From the NCBI GenBank assembly GCA_025054955.1, contig JANWZE010000053.1, positions 1-40,352 on the forward strand: DNA of 40,352 bases, in the 5' to 3' direction. How positions within the stretch are numbered: the stretch's first letter is position 1; each line of letters opens with the position of its first letter. The stretch comes from Blastocatellia bacterium (lineage in GTDB: Bacteria; Acidobacteriota; Blastocatellia; HR10; J050). The translations under genes were made by a program, and so were the position numbers. Below the pieces are notes generated by a model. The model was given only the letters and a program-made list of their open reading frames with translations, was not told the origin of the DNA and did not search any database. Shown one piece after another: positions 26,344-34,968 of this stretch.

Positions 26344-26452
26344 TTTTGGAGTGCGGCGGCAAGCCCGCAGGGCGCGACGCCGCTTTGGCCTGCTGCGTTG
26401 TGTTGGGACGGAAAGCGCCGTCGCCGCTTCGCTCTGCCGGCGCACTCCAAGA
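26344..26452. repeat. Inverted-repeat element ending in TTGGAGTGC
   Basis: TTGGAGTGC (26346-26354) and GCACTCCAA (26442-26450) are perfect inverted ends, about 105 bases overall. The interior is rich in GCGGCG and CGCCGC words that can fold. No ORF. A relative with the same ends lies at 33550-33613. Confidence 0.75.
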
Positions 26453-26460
26453 TAAAGTCA

Positions 26461-26520
26461 GGAATCGCCCATGAGCTCCGCGCTGGCCACGAAGCATGAA
26501 AATGGTTATTTTCAAGGAAG
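26461..26520 (+). repeat. Dispersed repeat family 1 copy
   Basis: GGAATCGCCCATGAGC, then GGCCACGAAGCATG, then AAAATGGTTATTTTCAAGG. This is close to the consensus. Confidence 0.85.
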
Positions 26521-26720
26521 GTCTCATCGGGTGAGTCCGAGGTGCTGACGCCACCCGAGAATAATCCCGAATACCCAAACAGGGTCCATGCCTATTAGGC
26601 CGGCAGAAAGATCGAGGCGTCAGGCCAGTTCACATTGTTTGGAGAAGTCTGAAGAATGCTTCCTCATCAGCGATTCTCCCCACTGCTTGCAGGCCTGACA
26701 GCGCGCGATGGGCCCAAGAC

Positions 26721-27002
26721 TTATGGTTTAACTTCCACGCCGCGCCAGAAAGCGACGTAATGAGCAATCTCCTGCGCAGCCTCTTTCGGTTCGGGATAGT
26801 ACCACGCCGCGTCCTTATTGACGTGCTCGCCAACCACCACGTCGTAGTAACTGGCCACACCTTTCCACGAACAGACAGTATGAGTGTCGCTGTGTCGCAG
26901 GTAGGCCATGTTGACGGAATCCGGCGGAAAATAGTGGTTCCCTTCGACGATGCGCGTCTCGTCGCTTTCAGCCAGGACGACTCCTTGCCAGATTGCTTTC
27001 AT
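26721..27002 (-). CDS. DUF427-domain protein
   Basis: 93 residues matching the small DUF427 family: KAIWQGVVLAESDETRIVEG at the N-terminus, HTVCSWKGVASYYDV in the middle and DAAWYYPEPKEAA near the end. The fold is a single-domain beta barrel of unknown function. GGAGGAGG precedes the ATG by 4-5 bases. It follows the bcp stop by 15 bases, so the two are probably one transcript. Confidence 0.9.
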   Translation of the reverse strand: MKAIWQGVVLAESDETRIVEGNHYFPPDSVNMAYLRHSDTHTVCSWKGVASYYDVVVGEHVNKDAAWYYPEPKEAAQEIAHYVAFWRGVEVKP

Positions 27003-27017
27003 GATCCTCCTCCCCTG

Positions 27018-27488
27018 CTAGGCAGTGAGCTCCGCCAAGTCGTTCAGCACTTCCTCGGCGTGCGTTTCTGGTTTGACGTTCTCATAGATTTTGGCGATCT
27101 TGCCCTTCGGGTTGATCAGGAACGACGTGCGATGCGTGCCCATGACTTCCCGTCCCATAAATTTTTTCTTGCCATACACGCCGTACTCATGAACCAGTTT
27201 CTTCTCAGCGTCAGCCAGAAGCGTGAAGGGCAGATGATATTTCTCAGCGAACTTGCTGTGGCTCTTGACCGAATCCGTGCTGACACCAAAAACCTTGACG
27301 TTCAGTTGCTCAAAGCGCGGAAACTGATCGCGTATGGCGCAGGCTTCTTTGGTGCAGCCGGGTGTATCGTCTTTGGGATAGAAGTAGAGCAGCACCCATT
27401 GTCCCCGATAGTCCGACAGGGTGTGCATGGTTCCATGTTGATCGGGCAAACGAAAATTAGGAGCTTTATCACCGATGTTCAGTTTCAT
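27018..27488 (-). CDS. bcp: Two-Cys Bcp peroxiredoxin
   Basis: 156-residue thiol peroxidase of the Bcp/PrxQ family. Peroxidatic Cys45 and resolving Cys50 are in DTPGCTKEAC, the classical atypical two-Cys pair recycled by thioredoxin. The HRTSFLINPKGKI segment is conserved. The start at 27488 gives the normal length; an open frame reaching 27575 adds an unrelated N-terminus. The ribosome site is weak. It pairs with DUF427 downstream and is divergent from the BNR/VPS10 gene. It differs from the paralogue at 7291, which lacks the resolving Cys. Confidence 0.93.
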   Translation of the reverse strand: MKLNIGDKAPNFRLPDQHGTMHTLSDYRGQWVLLYFYPKDDTPGCTKEACAIRDQFPRFEQLNVKVFGVSTDSVKSHSKFAEKYHLPFTLLADAEKKLVHEYGVYGKKKFMGREVMGTHRTSFLINPKGKIAKIYENVKPETHAEEVLNDLAELTA

Positions 27489-27577
27489 AGGCGCATGAGC
27501 ATATCCTGAAGATTGACTTCTTGCCAAGAGTTGTGTACATCTGACCGGCAAGCCGTAGGTAAAAGCCAAATACATTC

Positions 27578-27620
27578 GGAGGAATTGCCCATGAGCTTAC
27601 GCACGCCACAAAGGATGCAA
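27578..27620 (+). repeat. Dispersed repeat family 1 copy providing a start site
   Basis: GGAGGAATTGCCCATGAGC, then ACGCACGCCACAAAGGATGC. The GGAGG and ATG of the repeat are those of the BNR/VPS10 gene. Confidence 0.75.
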
Positions 27621-30600
27621 ACCGGGGAGCGCGCCTGCGCGCGTGCCTATGTGGCCTTCAAAAGCACGCACGATGCGTGCGCTCCCAGTCTATTTTCAGG
27701 ACGAGACGAAACGAAGACAGGAGGCAACTGGCATCGCCCCGGCAGTCTCCGTGCCTGGACGCGCCGGTGGGTAGCAATCAGCCTCATCGTCTCAGTTGTC
27801 GGATGGGTCTTGCCAACTTACGCGCAGCCCGAAGCCAAGTCTGCCTCACTCGATGTCCGCCTTTACAAGGCGCTGCAATGGCGGAGCATCGGCCCATATC
27901 GCGGCGGGCGCTCGGTTGCTGTTGCCGGACATCCTCGCCAGCCCTACACGTTCTATTTCGGCGCAACGGGCGGAGGCGTCTGGAAAACCGAAGATGGCGG
28001 CATCACCTGGATCAACATTTCTGATGGCACATTCAAAACCGGCTCGGTTGGCGCGATTGCCGTTGCTGAATCGGACCCCAATGTGATTTACGTCGGCATG
28101 GGCGAAGCCTGTATTCGTGGCAATGTCTCGCCCGGCGACGGTGTCTACAAATCCGAGGATGCCGGCAAAACGTGGAAGCACGTCGGGCTGGCCGACACAC
28201 AAACCATCAGTCGCGTCCGCGTGCATCCCAACAATCCCGATCTGGTCTATGTGGCCGCGTTCGGGCACGCCTTTGGGCCGCATGCTGAGCGCGGCGTCTA
28301 TCGTTCAAAAAATGGCGGCGCAACCTGGGAAAAAGTTCTTTTCAAGGACAACAAGACGGGCGCGATTGATCTGATCCTGGACCCCTCCAACCCGCGCATC
28401 ATCTATGCGGCGCTGTGGGAGGCCTATCGCAATCCGTGGAGTTTGTCTTCAGGCGGCCCGGGCAGCGGCCTGTATAAGTCAACGGACGGCGGTGATACGT
28501 GGACCGAGTTGACCAACAATGAGGGCTTGCCAAAGGGCATCAAAGGCAGAATCGGCATCACCGTCTCGCCGGCGCAACCGGAGCGCCTGTGGGCGATCAT
28601 TGAGGCTGAAGATGGCGGCGTATTCCGCTCTGATAACGGCGGTCAAACGTGGCGCAAAATGAACGACGATCGCCGATTGCTCCAGCGCGCTTGGTACTAC
28701 TCGCACATTTACGCTGATCCGAAAGACGCCGAAACAGTCTACGTGCTCAACGTGCAGTTCCTCAAATCGGTTGATGGCGGCAAAACGTTTGATCGGACCA
28801 TCTCTGTGCCGCATGGCGACAACCACGATCTGTGGATTGATCCGAATAATCCTCTGCGGATGATTAACGCCAACGATGGCGGCGCGAACGTCACCTACAA
28901 CGGCGGCGCGACGTGGACTGAACAGGATCAGCCGACGGCACAGTTCTATCACGTCACAGTGGATAACCAATTTCCTTATCGCGTCTACGGCGCGCAGCAA
29001 GACAACACCACCGTGAGCATTGCCAGCCGAACGACCAGCTTCGGCATTGATCGCACCGATTGGCATCCCGTGGGCGGTTGTGAAAGCGGCTACATTGCTG
29101 TGCGACCGGATGATCCCAATATCGTTTACGCGGGCTGCTACGGCGGCTATCTGTCGCGCTACGATCATCGCACACGGCAAGTCCATGAGATTTCCGTCTG
29201 GCCGGAAAGTCCCATCGGCTGGGGCGCAGGCGATCTGAAGTATCGGTTTCAGTGGACAGCGCCGATTCTGATTTCACCGCATGATCCCACTGTGCTTTAT
29301 ACCGCCGGCAATCATGTGTTCAAGAGCACAGACGAAGGGATGAGCTGGCAAATCATCAGTCCCGACCTGACGCGCAACGATAAGTCCAAGCAGGGTCCAT
29401 CGGGCGGTCCGATCACCAAGGACAACACGAGTGTCGAATACTACAACACCATTTTCGCGCTGGCCGAATCGCCTCGACAAGCCGGACTGCTCTGGGCCGG
29501 CACGGACGATGGCCGTATTCACATTTCCAGAAACGGTGGTCGTTCGTGGGAAGAAGTAACGCCCAAAGAGCTACCAGAATGGACACTCATCAGCATCATC
29601 GAACCGTCGCCACACGATGCAGCCACAGCTTACGTCGCTGCCACTCGCTACAAATTCGATGATTTCAAACCGTACATCTACAAGACCAACGACTATGGCA
29701 AGAGCTGGAAGAAAATCACCGCCGGCATTCCAGACGTCGAGTATACGCGCGTCGTGCGCGAAGACCCGCATCGTCGCGGCTTGCTGTATGCCGGCACAGA
29801 ACGAGGCGTGCACGTTTCCTTCGACGATGGTCAACAATGGCAATCACTGCAATTGAATCTGCCGGCCACACCAATTCACGATTTGGTGATCCAGCCGCGG
29901 GAAAAAGACTTGATCGTCGCCACACATGGACGCTCGTTTTGGATTCTGGATGATCTGGCGGTGCTGCATCAATTGAGCCGCGAGGTAGCCAATGCCGATG
30001 CCTACCTGTTCGCGCCAGAAACCACCTATCGCATGGGCGGGTCGAGCTTCAGCCGTCCGGGGCTGAGCCTGGGAACGAATCCGCCCAACGGCGCCGTGCT
30101 CTATTACTACCTGAAGGAAAAACCTAAGACCGACATCAAGCTGGAAATCTTGGACGAAGCCGGCGCGGTGATCCGCACGTTCAGCAGCGCGGCCAGCGCC
30201 GAGCCACCGCCTACCGAGCAGCAAGAGGAGTCGTTCGGCGCTCGGCGCGCTCCAACCAAGCTGCCGGCTGAAGCTGGACTCAATCGGTTCATCTGGGACC
30301 TGCGCTATCCGGACGCCACGGCGCTGCCCGGCGCTTTGCTTTGGGGCGGGAGCACACGTGGACCGGTTGCCGTGCCCGGACGTTATCAAGTTCGACTGAC
30401 CGTCGGCGACATCAAGCTGACGCAACCTTTGCAGATCGTCAAAGACCCGCGCCTGACGACAACTCCGGAGGACTTCAAACAACAGTTCGAGCTGCTCATC
30501 AAGCTTCGTGACAAACTCTCTCAAGCGCACGAGGCAGTGCTCACCATTCGAGAGGCTCGTAAACAGGTGGACGACTTAGCCCGACGATTAAAAGATCATC

Positions 30601-30962
30601 CCAACGCCAAATCGTTGGGCGACACGGCAAAATCGTTACAACAGAAGTTCACGGCGATTGAGGAAGAGCTTGTTCAGGTGCGCGTCAAGAGTAGCCAGGA
30701 CGTTTTGAATTATCCGATTAAGCTCAACAACAAGCTCGCGGCGTTGGCTAGCACGGTGGCGAGCGCCGATGCTCGACCAACCCGGCAGATGTATGACGTG
30801 TTCAATGATCTCTCGGCCCGACTGGACGCGCAATTGACCGCGCTGCAGCAGGTCATAAGCAAAGACCTAGCGGCATTCAATCGCACGCTCAGAGACGGGG
30901 ATATTCCGGCGGTGCTGGTCAAACCGGCCAGCCAGCGCAACGTCGCGCCACCTGAGCAATGA
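27591..30962 (+). CDS. Exported BNR/VPS10-like beta-propeller protein
   Basis: 1123 residues from ATG 27591. Eight or more Asp-box/BNR motifs (VYKSEDAGKTW, VYRSKNGGATW, LYKSTDGGDTW, VFRSDNGGQTW and others) form a large beta-propeller of the sortilin/VPS10 or WD40/YVTN glycosyl-hydrolase-like group. The C-terminal 300 residues include a beta domain and a helical segment (about 960-1060). A hydrophobic segment WVAISLIVSVVGWVLPTYAQ lies about 60 residues in, so either the n-region is unusually long or the true start is later; no ATG, GTG or TTG follows GTG 27651. AGGAGG at 27719-27724 has no start at proper distance. ATG 27591 has GGAGG eight bases upstream, both inside a dispersed repeat. Likely operon with the S9 peptidase 80 bases on. 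Substrate unknown. Confidence 0.88.
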   Translation: MSLRTPQRMQTGERACARAYVAFKSTHDACAPSLFSGRDETKTGGNWHRPGSLRAWTRRWVAISLIVSVVGWVLPTYAQPEAKSASLDVRLYKALQWRSIGPYRGGRSVAVAGHPRQPYTFYFGATGGGVWKTEDGGITWINISDGTFKTGSVGAIAVAESDPNVIYVGMGEACIRGNVSPGDGVYKSEDAGKTWKHVGLADTQTISRVRVHPNNPDLVYVAAFGHAFGPHAERGVYRSKNGGATWEKVLFKDNKTGAIDLILDPSNPRIIYAALWEAYRNPWSLSSGGPGSGLYKSTDGGDTWTELTNNEGLPKGIKGRIGITVSPAQPERLWAIIEAEDGGVFRSDNGGQTWRKMNDDRRLLQRAWYYSHIYADPKDAETVYVLNVQFLKSVDGGKTFDRTISVPHGDNHDLWIDPNNPLRMINANDGGANVTYNGGATWTEQDQPTAQFYHVTVDNQFPYRVYGAQQDNTTVSIASRTTSFGIDRTDWHPVGGCESGYIAVRPDDPNIVYAGCYGGYLSRYDHRTRQVHEISVWPESPIGWGAGDLKYRFQWTAPILISPHDPTVLYTAGNHVFKSTDEGMSWQIISPDLTRNDKSKQGPSGGPITKDNTSVEYYNTIFALAESPRQAGLLWAGTDDGRIHISRNGGRSWEEVTPKELPEWTLISIIEPSPHDAATAYVAATRYKFDDFKPYIYKTNDYGKSWKKITAGIPDVEYTRVVREDPHRRGLLYAGTERGVHVSFDDGQQWQSLQLNLPATPIHDLVIQPREKDLIVATHGRSFWILDDLAVLHQLSREVANADAYLFAPETTYRMGGSSFSRPGLSLGTNPPNGAVLYYYLKEKPKTDIKLEILDEAGAVIRTFSSAASAEPPPTEQQEESFGARRAPTKLPAEAGLNRFIWDLRYPDATALPGALLWGGSTRGPVAVPGRYQVRLTVGDIKLTQPLQIVKDPRLTTTPEDFKQQFELLIKLRDKLSQAHEAVLTIREARKQVDDLARRLKDHPNAKSLGDTAKSLQQKFTAIEEELVQVRVKSSQDVLNYPIKLNNKLAALASTVASADARPTRQMYDVFNDLSARLDAQLTALQQVISKDLAAFNRTLRDGDIPAVLVKPASQRNVAPPEQ

Positions 30963-31042
30963 GGACGCGCCGACTCAAACGGCGATTGACCTGCGTGATT
31001 GGCTGGTCGGTCAGTCGTCGTGGAAACAACGGGAGGGGCATT

Positions 31043-33142
31043 ATGAAAAAGCCGCTCGTATCTCTCTCATTGATCATCTTCATCGCGGCTTCGGGCTTTG
31101 CGCAATCGGCTCCAGCCAAGCGCCCGATCACCGTAGAAGACCTCTGGGCTGTCAAACGTGTTGGAGCGCCTTCGGTCTCGCCCGACGGACGCTGGGTCGC
31201 TGTCGAAGTGACCAGTTACAACATGCAGGAGAATAACAGCTCATCGGACATCTGGCTGCTGGCCACCGACGGTCGCACCCAGCGCCGGCTCACAACCCAC
31301 ACGGCGCGCGACGCCGAGCCTCAGTGGTCACCTAACGGGCAGTGGATTGCCTTCGTCAGTAAACGTGACGGCGATGAGCAGAACCAAATTTACCTGATCT
31401 CGCCTGAAGGTGGTGAAGCCCGGCGCCTGACGAAAATTCCTACCGGCGCTTCAGCCATCAAATGGTTCCGCGATTCAACCCATCTGGCCTTCATCTCATG
31501 GGTCTGGCCAGACCTGAGCACCGATGAGGAGCAGGCCAAACGGCTCAAAGAACGACAAGATGCCAAGGTCAAAGCCTACGTCATCGAGACCACCAATTAC
31601 CGCTACTGGGACCGTTGGCTGGCCGATGGGCGCGTCCCGCACCTGTTTGTCATCAACGTGCAAACCGGCGAACGTTGGAATGTGTTGGCGGGCAGCGGCA
31701 TTTACATCGCTCGGGACGAACCCTCAGCCGCTCTCTATGATATTTCTCCGGACGGCCGCGAAATCGCGCTCACTGTTGACTTGTCCAAAGACCCTGGCTT
31801 CGATCCCAACTTAGACATCGTGACGATCCCCGCACGGGGCGGCTCGTGGCGCAACTTGACCAGTGATAACCCAGCCAATGACAGCCGTCCACGTTACTCA
31901 CCCGACGGAAGCTGGCTGGCTTACACGCGACATCTGATCAAATATGCGCCAGACCGACAGCGCGTCATGTTGATCAATCGCCGCACCGCCGACCGACAAG
32001 CATTGGCAGACGACTGGGATTATTCAGTTAACGAATTGACTTGGGCATCCGATAGTCAGCGGCTCTATGTGACGGCCGAAGATAAAGGGCGTCAGCCGAT
32101 TTGGCTGCTGCCATTGACCGGCGGCCAGCCGCGCCGGCTGATTGAAGGAGGCACACATCTGAATTTTGCGTTGAGCGACGATGGGCGCACCATCGCATTC
32201 GTTCGCACCAGCATGGACGTGCCGCCCACTCTGTATGCCGCTTCATCCGATGGCAGCGACGTTCGCAAAATTGAAACGTTCAACGATCAACTGACTGCTC
32301 AGTGGCAACTCGGTCCGGTGAAGGAGTTCTACTTCAAAGGGTGGGGTGGCGAGTCTGTGCAGATGTGGGTCATCTATCCGCCCAACTTTGATCCACAGAA
32401 GAAATGGCCGCTGCTGCATGCCGTGCATGGCGGGCCGCATAATGCCTGGCTTGATCAATTTCATTTTCGCTGGAACATGCACCTATTGGCCAGTCGCGGG
32501 CATGTTGTAGCGGCCGTCAATTTTCACGGATCACCGGGCTGGGGCGATGCCTTCACTGATTCGATCAAGGGACAATACGGCACAAAAGAGCTGGAGGATA
32601 TTGAACGAGCCACCGATTTCTTGATCGCTCAGGGATATATTGATCCGCAGCGGCTGGCCGCTGCCGGCGGCAGTTTTGGCGGCTACATGGTCGCTTGGAT
32701 GAACGGCCACACCGACCGATATAAAGCCTACGTGTGTCATGCTGGCGTCTATGATTGGGCGCCGCAGATGGCTTCCGATTATGTGCGCGGACGCGAGCGG
32801 GCGCTGGGTGGATTTCACTGGGATAATCCGCAAGGCGTGGAAAAGCAATCGGCCAGAGCGTATGCCAAGAATTTCAAGACGCCGACGCTGATCACGCATG
32901 GTGAACTCGATTACCGCGTGCCGGTGACGCACGGCTTCGCTTACTACGCCACGTTGCGCATGCTGGGTGTGCCGGCGCGGCTCGTTTACTTCCCTGACGA
33001 AAACCATTGGATTCTGAAACCACAGAATTCGCGACTCTGGCATCAGGAGTTTTTCAACTGGATTGAAACCTATATTGGCGCCGGCCCAACTGATCCTGCG
33101 CGTCTGCCACCGGAGCCGGTATCGCATCAGCAGAGACGATGA
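31043..33142 (+). CDS. Secreted S9-family dipeptidyl/acylaminoacyl peptidase
   Basis: 699 residues. ATG 31043 has GGGAGG 7 bases upstream and opens a signal peptide (MKKPLVSLSLIIFIAASGFA). Residues 25-420 are a PD40/WD40-like propeller with repeated SPDGRW/SPNGQW motifs. The C-terminal alpha/beta hydrolase domain has Ser544 in GGSFGGYM, Asp623 in GELDYRVP and His655 in DENHW, typical of the S9B/S9C group (DPP-IV or acylaminoacyl peptidase). It should release dipeptides or blocked residues from peptides outside the cytoplasm. It follows the BNR/VPS10 gene by 80 bases and probably shares its transcript. Confidence 0.93.
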   Translation: MKKPLVSLSLIIFIAASGFAQSAPAKRPITVEDLWAVKRVGAPSVSPDGRWVAVEVTSYNMQENNSSSDIWLLATDGRTQRRLTTHTARDAEPQWSPNGQWIAFVSKRDGDEQNQIYLISPEGGEARRLTKIPTGASAIKWFRDSTHLAFISWVWPDLSTDEEQAKRLKERQDAKVKAYVIETTNYRYWDRWLADGRVPHLFVINVQTGERWNVLAGSGIYIARDEPSAALYDISPDGREIALTVDLSKDPGFDPNLDIVTIPARGGSWRNLTSDNPANDSRPRYSPDGSWLAYTRHLIKYAPDRQRVMLINRRTADRQALADDWDYSVNELTWASDSQRLYVTAEDKGRQPIWLLPLTGGQPRRLIEGGTHLNFALSDDGRTIAFVRTSMDVPPTLYAASSDGSDVRKIETFNDQLTAQWQLGPVKEFYFKGWGGESVQMWVIYPPNFDPQKKWPLLHAVHGGPHNAWLDQFHFRWNMHLLASRGHVVAAVNFHGSPGWGDAFTDSIKGQYGTKELEDIERATDFLIAQGYIDPQRLAAAGGSFGGYMVAWMNGHTDRYKAYVCHAGVYDWAPQMASDYVRGRERALGGFHWDNPQGVEKQSARAYAKNFKTPTLITHGELDYRVPVTHGFAYYATLRMLGVPARLVYFPDENHWILKPQNSRLWHQEFFNWIETYIGAGPTDPARLPPEPVSHQQRR

Positions 33143-33249
33143 GGCAGCCTCGAGTTGAAGTGAGCTCTTTTCTGCCTGCGTTCCTGCTGAACAATCCTGA
33201 CCTGGGAGACGATGAAGAAGTCTCGAGCTGAAGTGTGCTTCAATTGCGT

Positions 33250-33340
33250 GGGGAAAGGCCACGTTCGTGGAGCCCAGAAGCATAGCAGCACCTGAACTGA
33301 CTGAGCGCGACTGCGCAATCTTCACACGGCATTTATAAAG
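33250..33340 (+). repeat. Left copy of a 90-base direct repeat
   Basis: GGCCACGTTCGTGGAGCC, then CACCTGAACTGACTGAGCG, then CGCAATCTTCACACGGCATT. The right copy is at 35173-35260, 1.9 kb away, beyond the coiled-coil gene, at roughly three-quarters identity. Confidence 0.8.
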
Positions 33341-33530
33341 CTCGGCTCCGACAAGACGGACATCCGTTGGCACGCTTCATCCGTTGGCGCACCTGATCGG
33401 GGAAATCGCCGCCCACGGATGAAAGGTGCCCACGGAATTAGTTGGCACGTTTCTGCGACTTGTTTCCAGGCGGTGTTAGGTTCTGATACCAAGCGCGCGC
33501 AGAAGATCGAAGACTGCTGCTTAGTAACGT

Positions 33531-33663
33531 GACAAAAGTTCGGGGCGTTTTTGGAGTGCTGCGACTTGGTGCAGCTTTGATCGGAAAGCGGTGACAGGTC
33601 ACCGCACTCCAAAGCCTCCCGTCCCTGCAACCCGTCCTTCCAAAATGTCCCGGAACTTTTGTC
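33531..33663. repeat. Nested palindromic element (MITE-like)
   Basis: Outer arms GACAAAAGTTC (33531-33541) and GAACTTTTGTC (33653-33663) are perfect. Inside are TTTGGAGTGC (33550-33559) and GCACTCCAAA (33604-33613), the ends shared with 26344-26452. A further hairpin GCGGTGACAGGTCACCGC (33588-33605) lies within. No ORF. It may be a hairpin element inserted in an older palindrome. Confidence 0.75.
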
Positions 33664-33900
33664 CACCTACTTTGGGAAGCTCTGGTTCTGCTCTTTCGTG
33701 TCGCTTCATCAGACATGGTTTTTGTCCGGGCTACTGGTAAGAATAACCGAAGAAGCTGGGCTGGGGTTCCTTTGTGGAGGCTGGAGCAACGATGCATGTT
33801 GTGGTAGTCTAATGAGCGGGTTTGGTCACAGGCATGCTGCCTGTTGGTTGCCTAATGGGGCTTGGTCGCCCGAGACCGTGAGTGGTCCGGAGGACGAAGG

Positions 33901-34968
33901 ATGGCTTTTGAAGTACAAGATTACCTGGATTTAGTCAGGCTGCTTGGAGAACATCCGGAGTGGCGGGCTGAACTGCGTCGTTTGTTGCTGACCGACGAGC
34001 TACTGGCGCTGCCGGAAATGGTTCGAGAACTGATCGAGGCGCAACGTCGCACTGAAGAACAAGTAGCGGCGTTAGCCGTAGCGCAGCGTCGGACGGAGGA
34101 GGCGCAGCGTCGCACGGAAGAGCGGCTGAGCCGCACCGAGGAGCAATTGGCGGCGTTGGCCGAAGCGCAGCGTCGGACCGAAGAGGCGCTGAGGGCGCTG
34201 GCTGAGGCGCAGCGTCGGAGTGAGGAGCGGTTGAGCCAGGCCGAGGAGCGGCTGAGCCGGACGGAGGAGCGGCTGAGCCGGACGGAGGAGCGGCTGAGCC
34301 GCACAGAAGAGCAATTGGCGGCATTGGCCGAAGCGCAGCGTCGGACCGAGGAGCGGCTGAGCCAGACGGAGGAGGAGTTGAGAGCGTTGGCCGAGGCGCA
34401 GCGTCGGACCGAAGAGGCGCTCAGGGCACTGGCTGAGGCGCAGCGTCGGACCGAAGAGCGGCTCACTCAACTAGCCTCCGAGACAGCCCAGCTACGGGAG
34501 GCTCAGCAACGAACTGAGATTAGACTAGGCTATCTAATGGGTCGCGCATTAGAGGCCGAGTATGAAAACAAAGCGAGTGCTTACTTCGGTACGCTGCTTC
34601 GGCAGGTTTGTGTGGTAGAGCGTGAGACGTTGAGGAACGCCTTGGAGGCCCATCTCTCTCCTGCCGATGTGACAGATGCGCTGCTGGTAGACCTGATCGT
34701 CAGCGGTCAGCCGCGCGTTCGGCCTGAAGTCTCGGACGTCTATTTGGCGATCGAAGTTTCTGCGGTGGTGGATGTGAACGATGTGAAGCGTGCATGGCGG
34801 CGAGCTCGCCTGCTGGGGCAGGCAGGCTATCGAGCTATTCCTGTCGTTGCTGGTGAACGAGCCACCCCTGGAGCTAAAACTGAGGCACGCAATACTCAGG
34901 TCGCCGTGCTGCAAAATGGGCGGGTGTACCTCTGGGAAGAAGCCCTGCAAGCGTGGCTCGCTGAGTAG
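33901..34968 (+). CDS. Coiled-coil protein with C-terminal PD-(D/E)xK-like domain (DUF3782 type)
   Basis: 355 residues. I chose ATG 33901 because GGAGG at 33889-33893 is 7 bases upstream. Residues 1-45 are a helical cap (EHPEWRAELRRLLLTDELL). Residues 45-205 are a long coiled coil of heptads such as ERLSRTE and 14-residue units AEAQRRTEEALRAL, made of near-identical 21- and 42-base DNA units. Residues 210-355 form a nuclease-like domain, with Glu/Lys in EAEYENKA, Asp in LVDLIVSG and IEVSAVVD in place of the usual ExK. Proteins of this build are scattered in Chloroflexi, Cyanobacteria and others and are not characterised; DNA binding or nuclease activity is inferred. It is flanked by a 90-base direct repeat and runs convergently with the defence-like operon. 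Confidence 0.8.
   Translation: MAFEVQDYLDLVRLLGEHPEWRAELRRLLLTDELLALPEMVRELIEAQRRTEEQVAALAVAQRRTEEAQRRTEERLSRTEEQLAALAEAQRRTEEALRALAEAQRRSEERLSQAEERLSRTEERLSRTEERLSRTEEQLAALAEAQRRTEERLSQTEEELRALAEAQRRTEEALRALAEAQRRTEERLTQLASETAQLREAQQRTEIRLGYLMGRALEAEYENKASAYFGTLLRQVCVVERETLRNALEAHLSPADVTDALLVDLIVSGQPRVRPEVSDVYLAIEVSAVVDVNDVKRAWRRARLLGQAGYRAIPVVAGERATPGAKTEARNTQVAVLQNGRVYLWEEALQAWLAE

Larger units (their letters stand above)
25939..26720. other. Repeat-rich spacer
   Basis: No gene is supported. Contents are a family 1 repeat at 26279-26335, a TTGGAGTGC inverted-repeat element at 26344-26452, and a second family 1 repeat at 26461-26520. The two family 1 copies flank the hairpin element in the same orientation. 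The minus frame 26578-26294 is translated repeat. Confidence 0.6.
33143..33900. other. Repeat-rich spacer before the coiled-coil gene
   Basis: A short repeat CTCGAGTTGAAGTG/CTCGAGCTGAAGTG at 33149 and 33222 (73 bases apart), the left copy of a long direct repeat at 33250-33340, and a nested palindrome at 33531-33663. The rest (33664-33888) shows no gene or clear promoter. Confidence 0.6.

Noticed and set aside
32531-33373. Minus ORF of 280 codons opposite the S9 peptidase
   Set aside because: Antisense shadow; the plus strand carries the full catalytic triad.
33921-34466. Minus-strand ORFs opposite the coiled coil
   Set aside because: Low-complexity Ser/Arg or Pro/Leu-rich antisense translation of the coil repeats.
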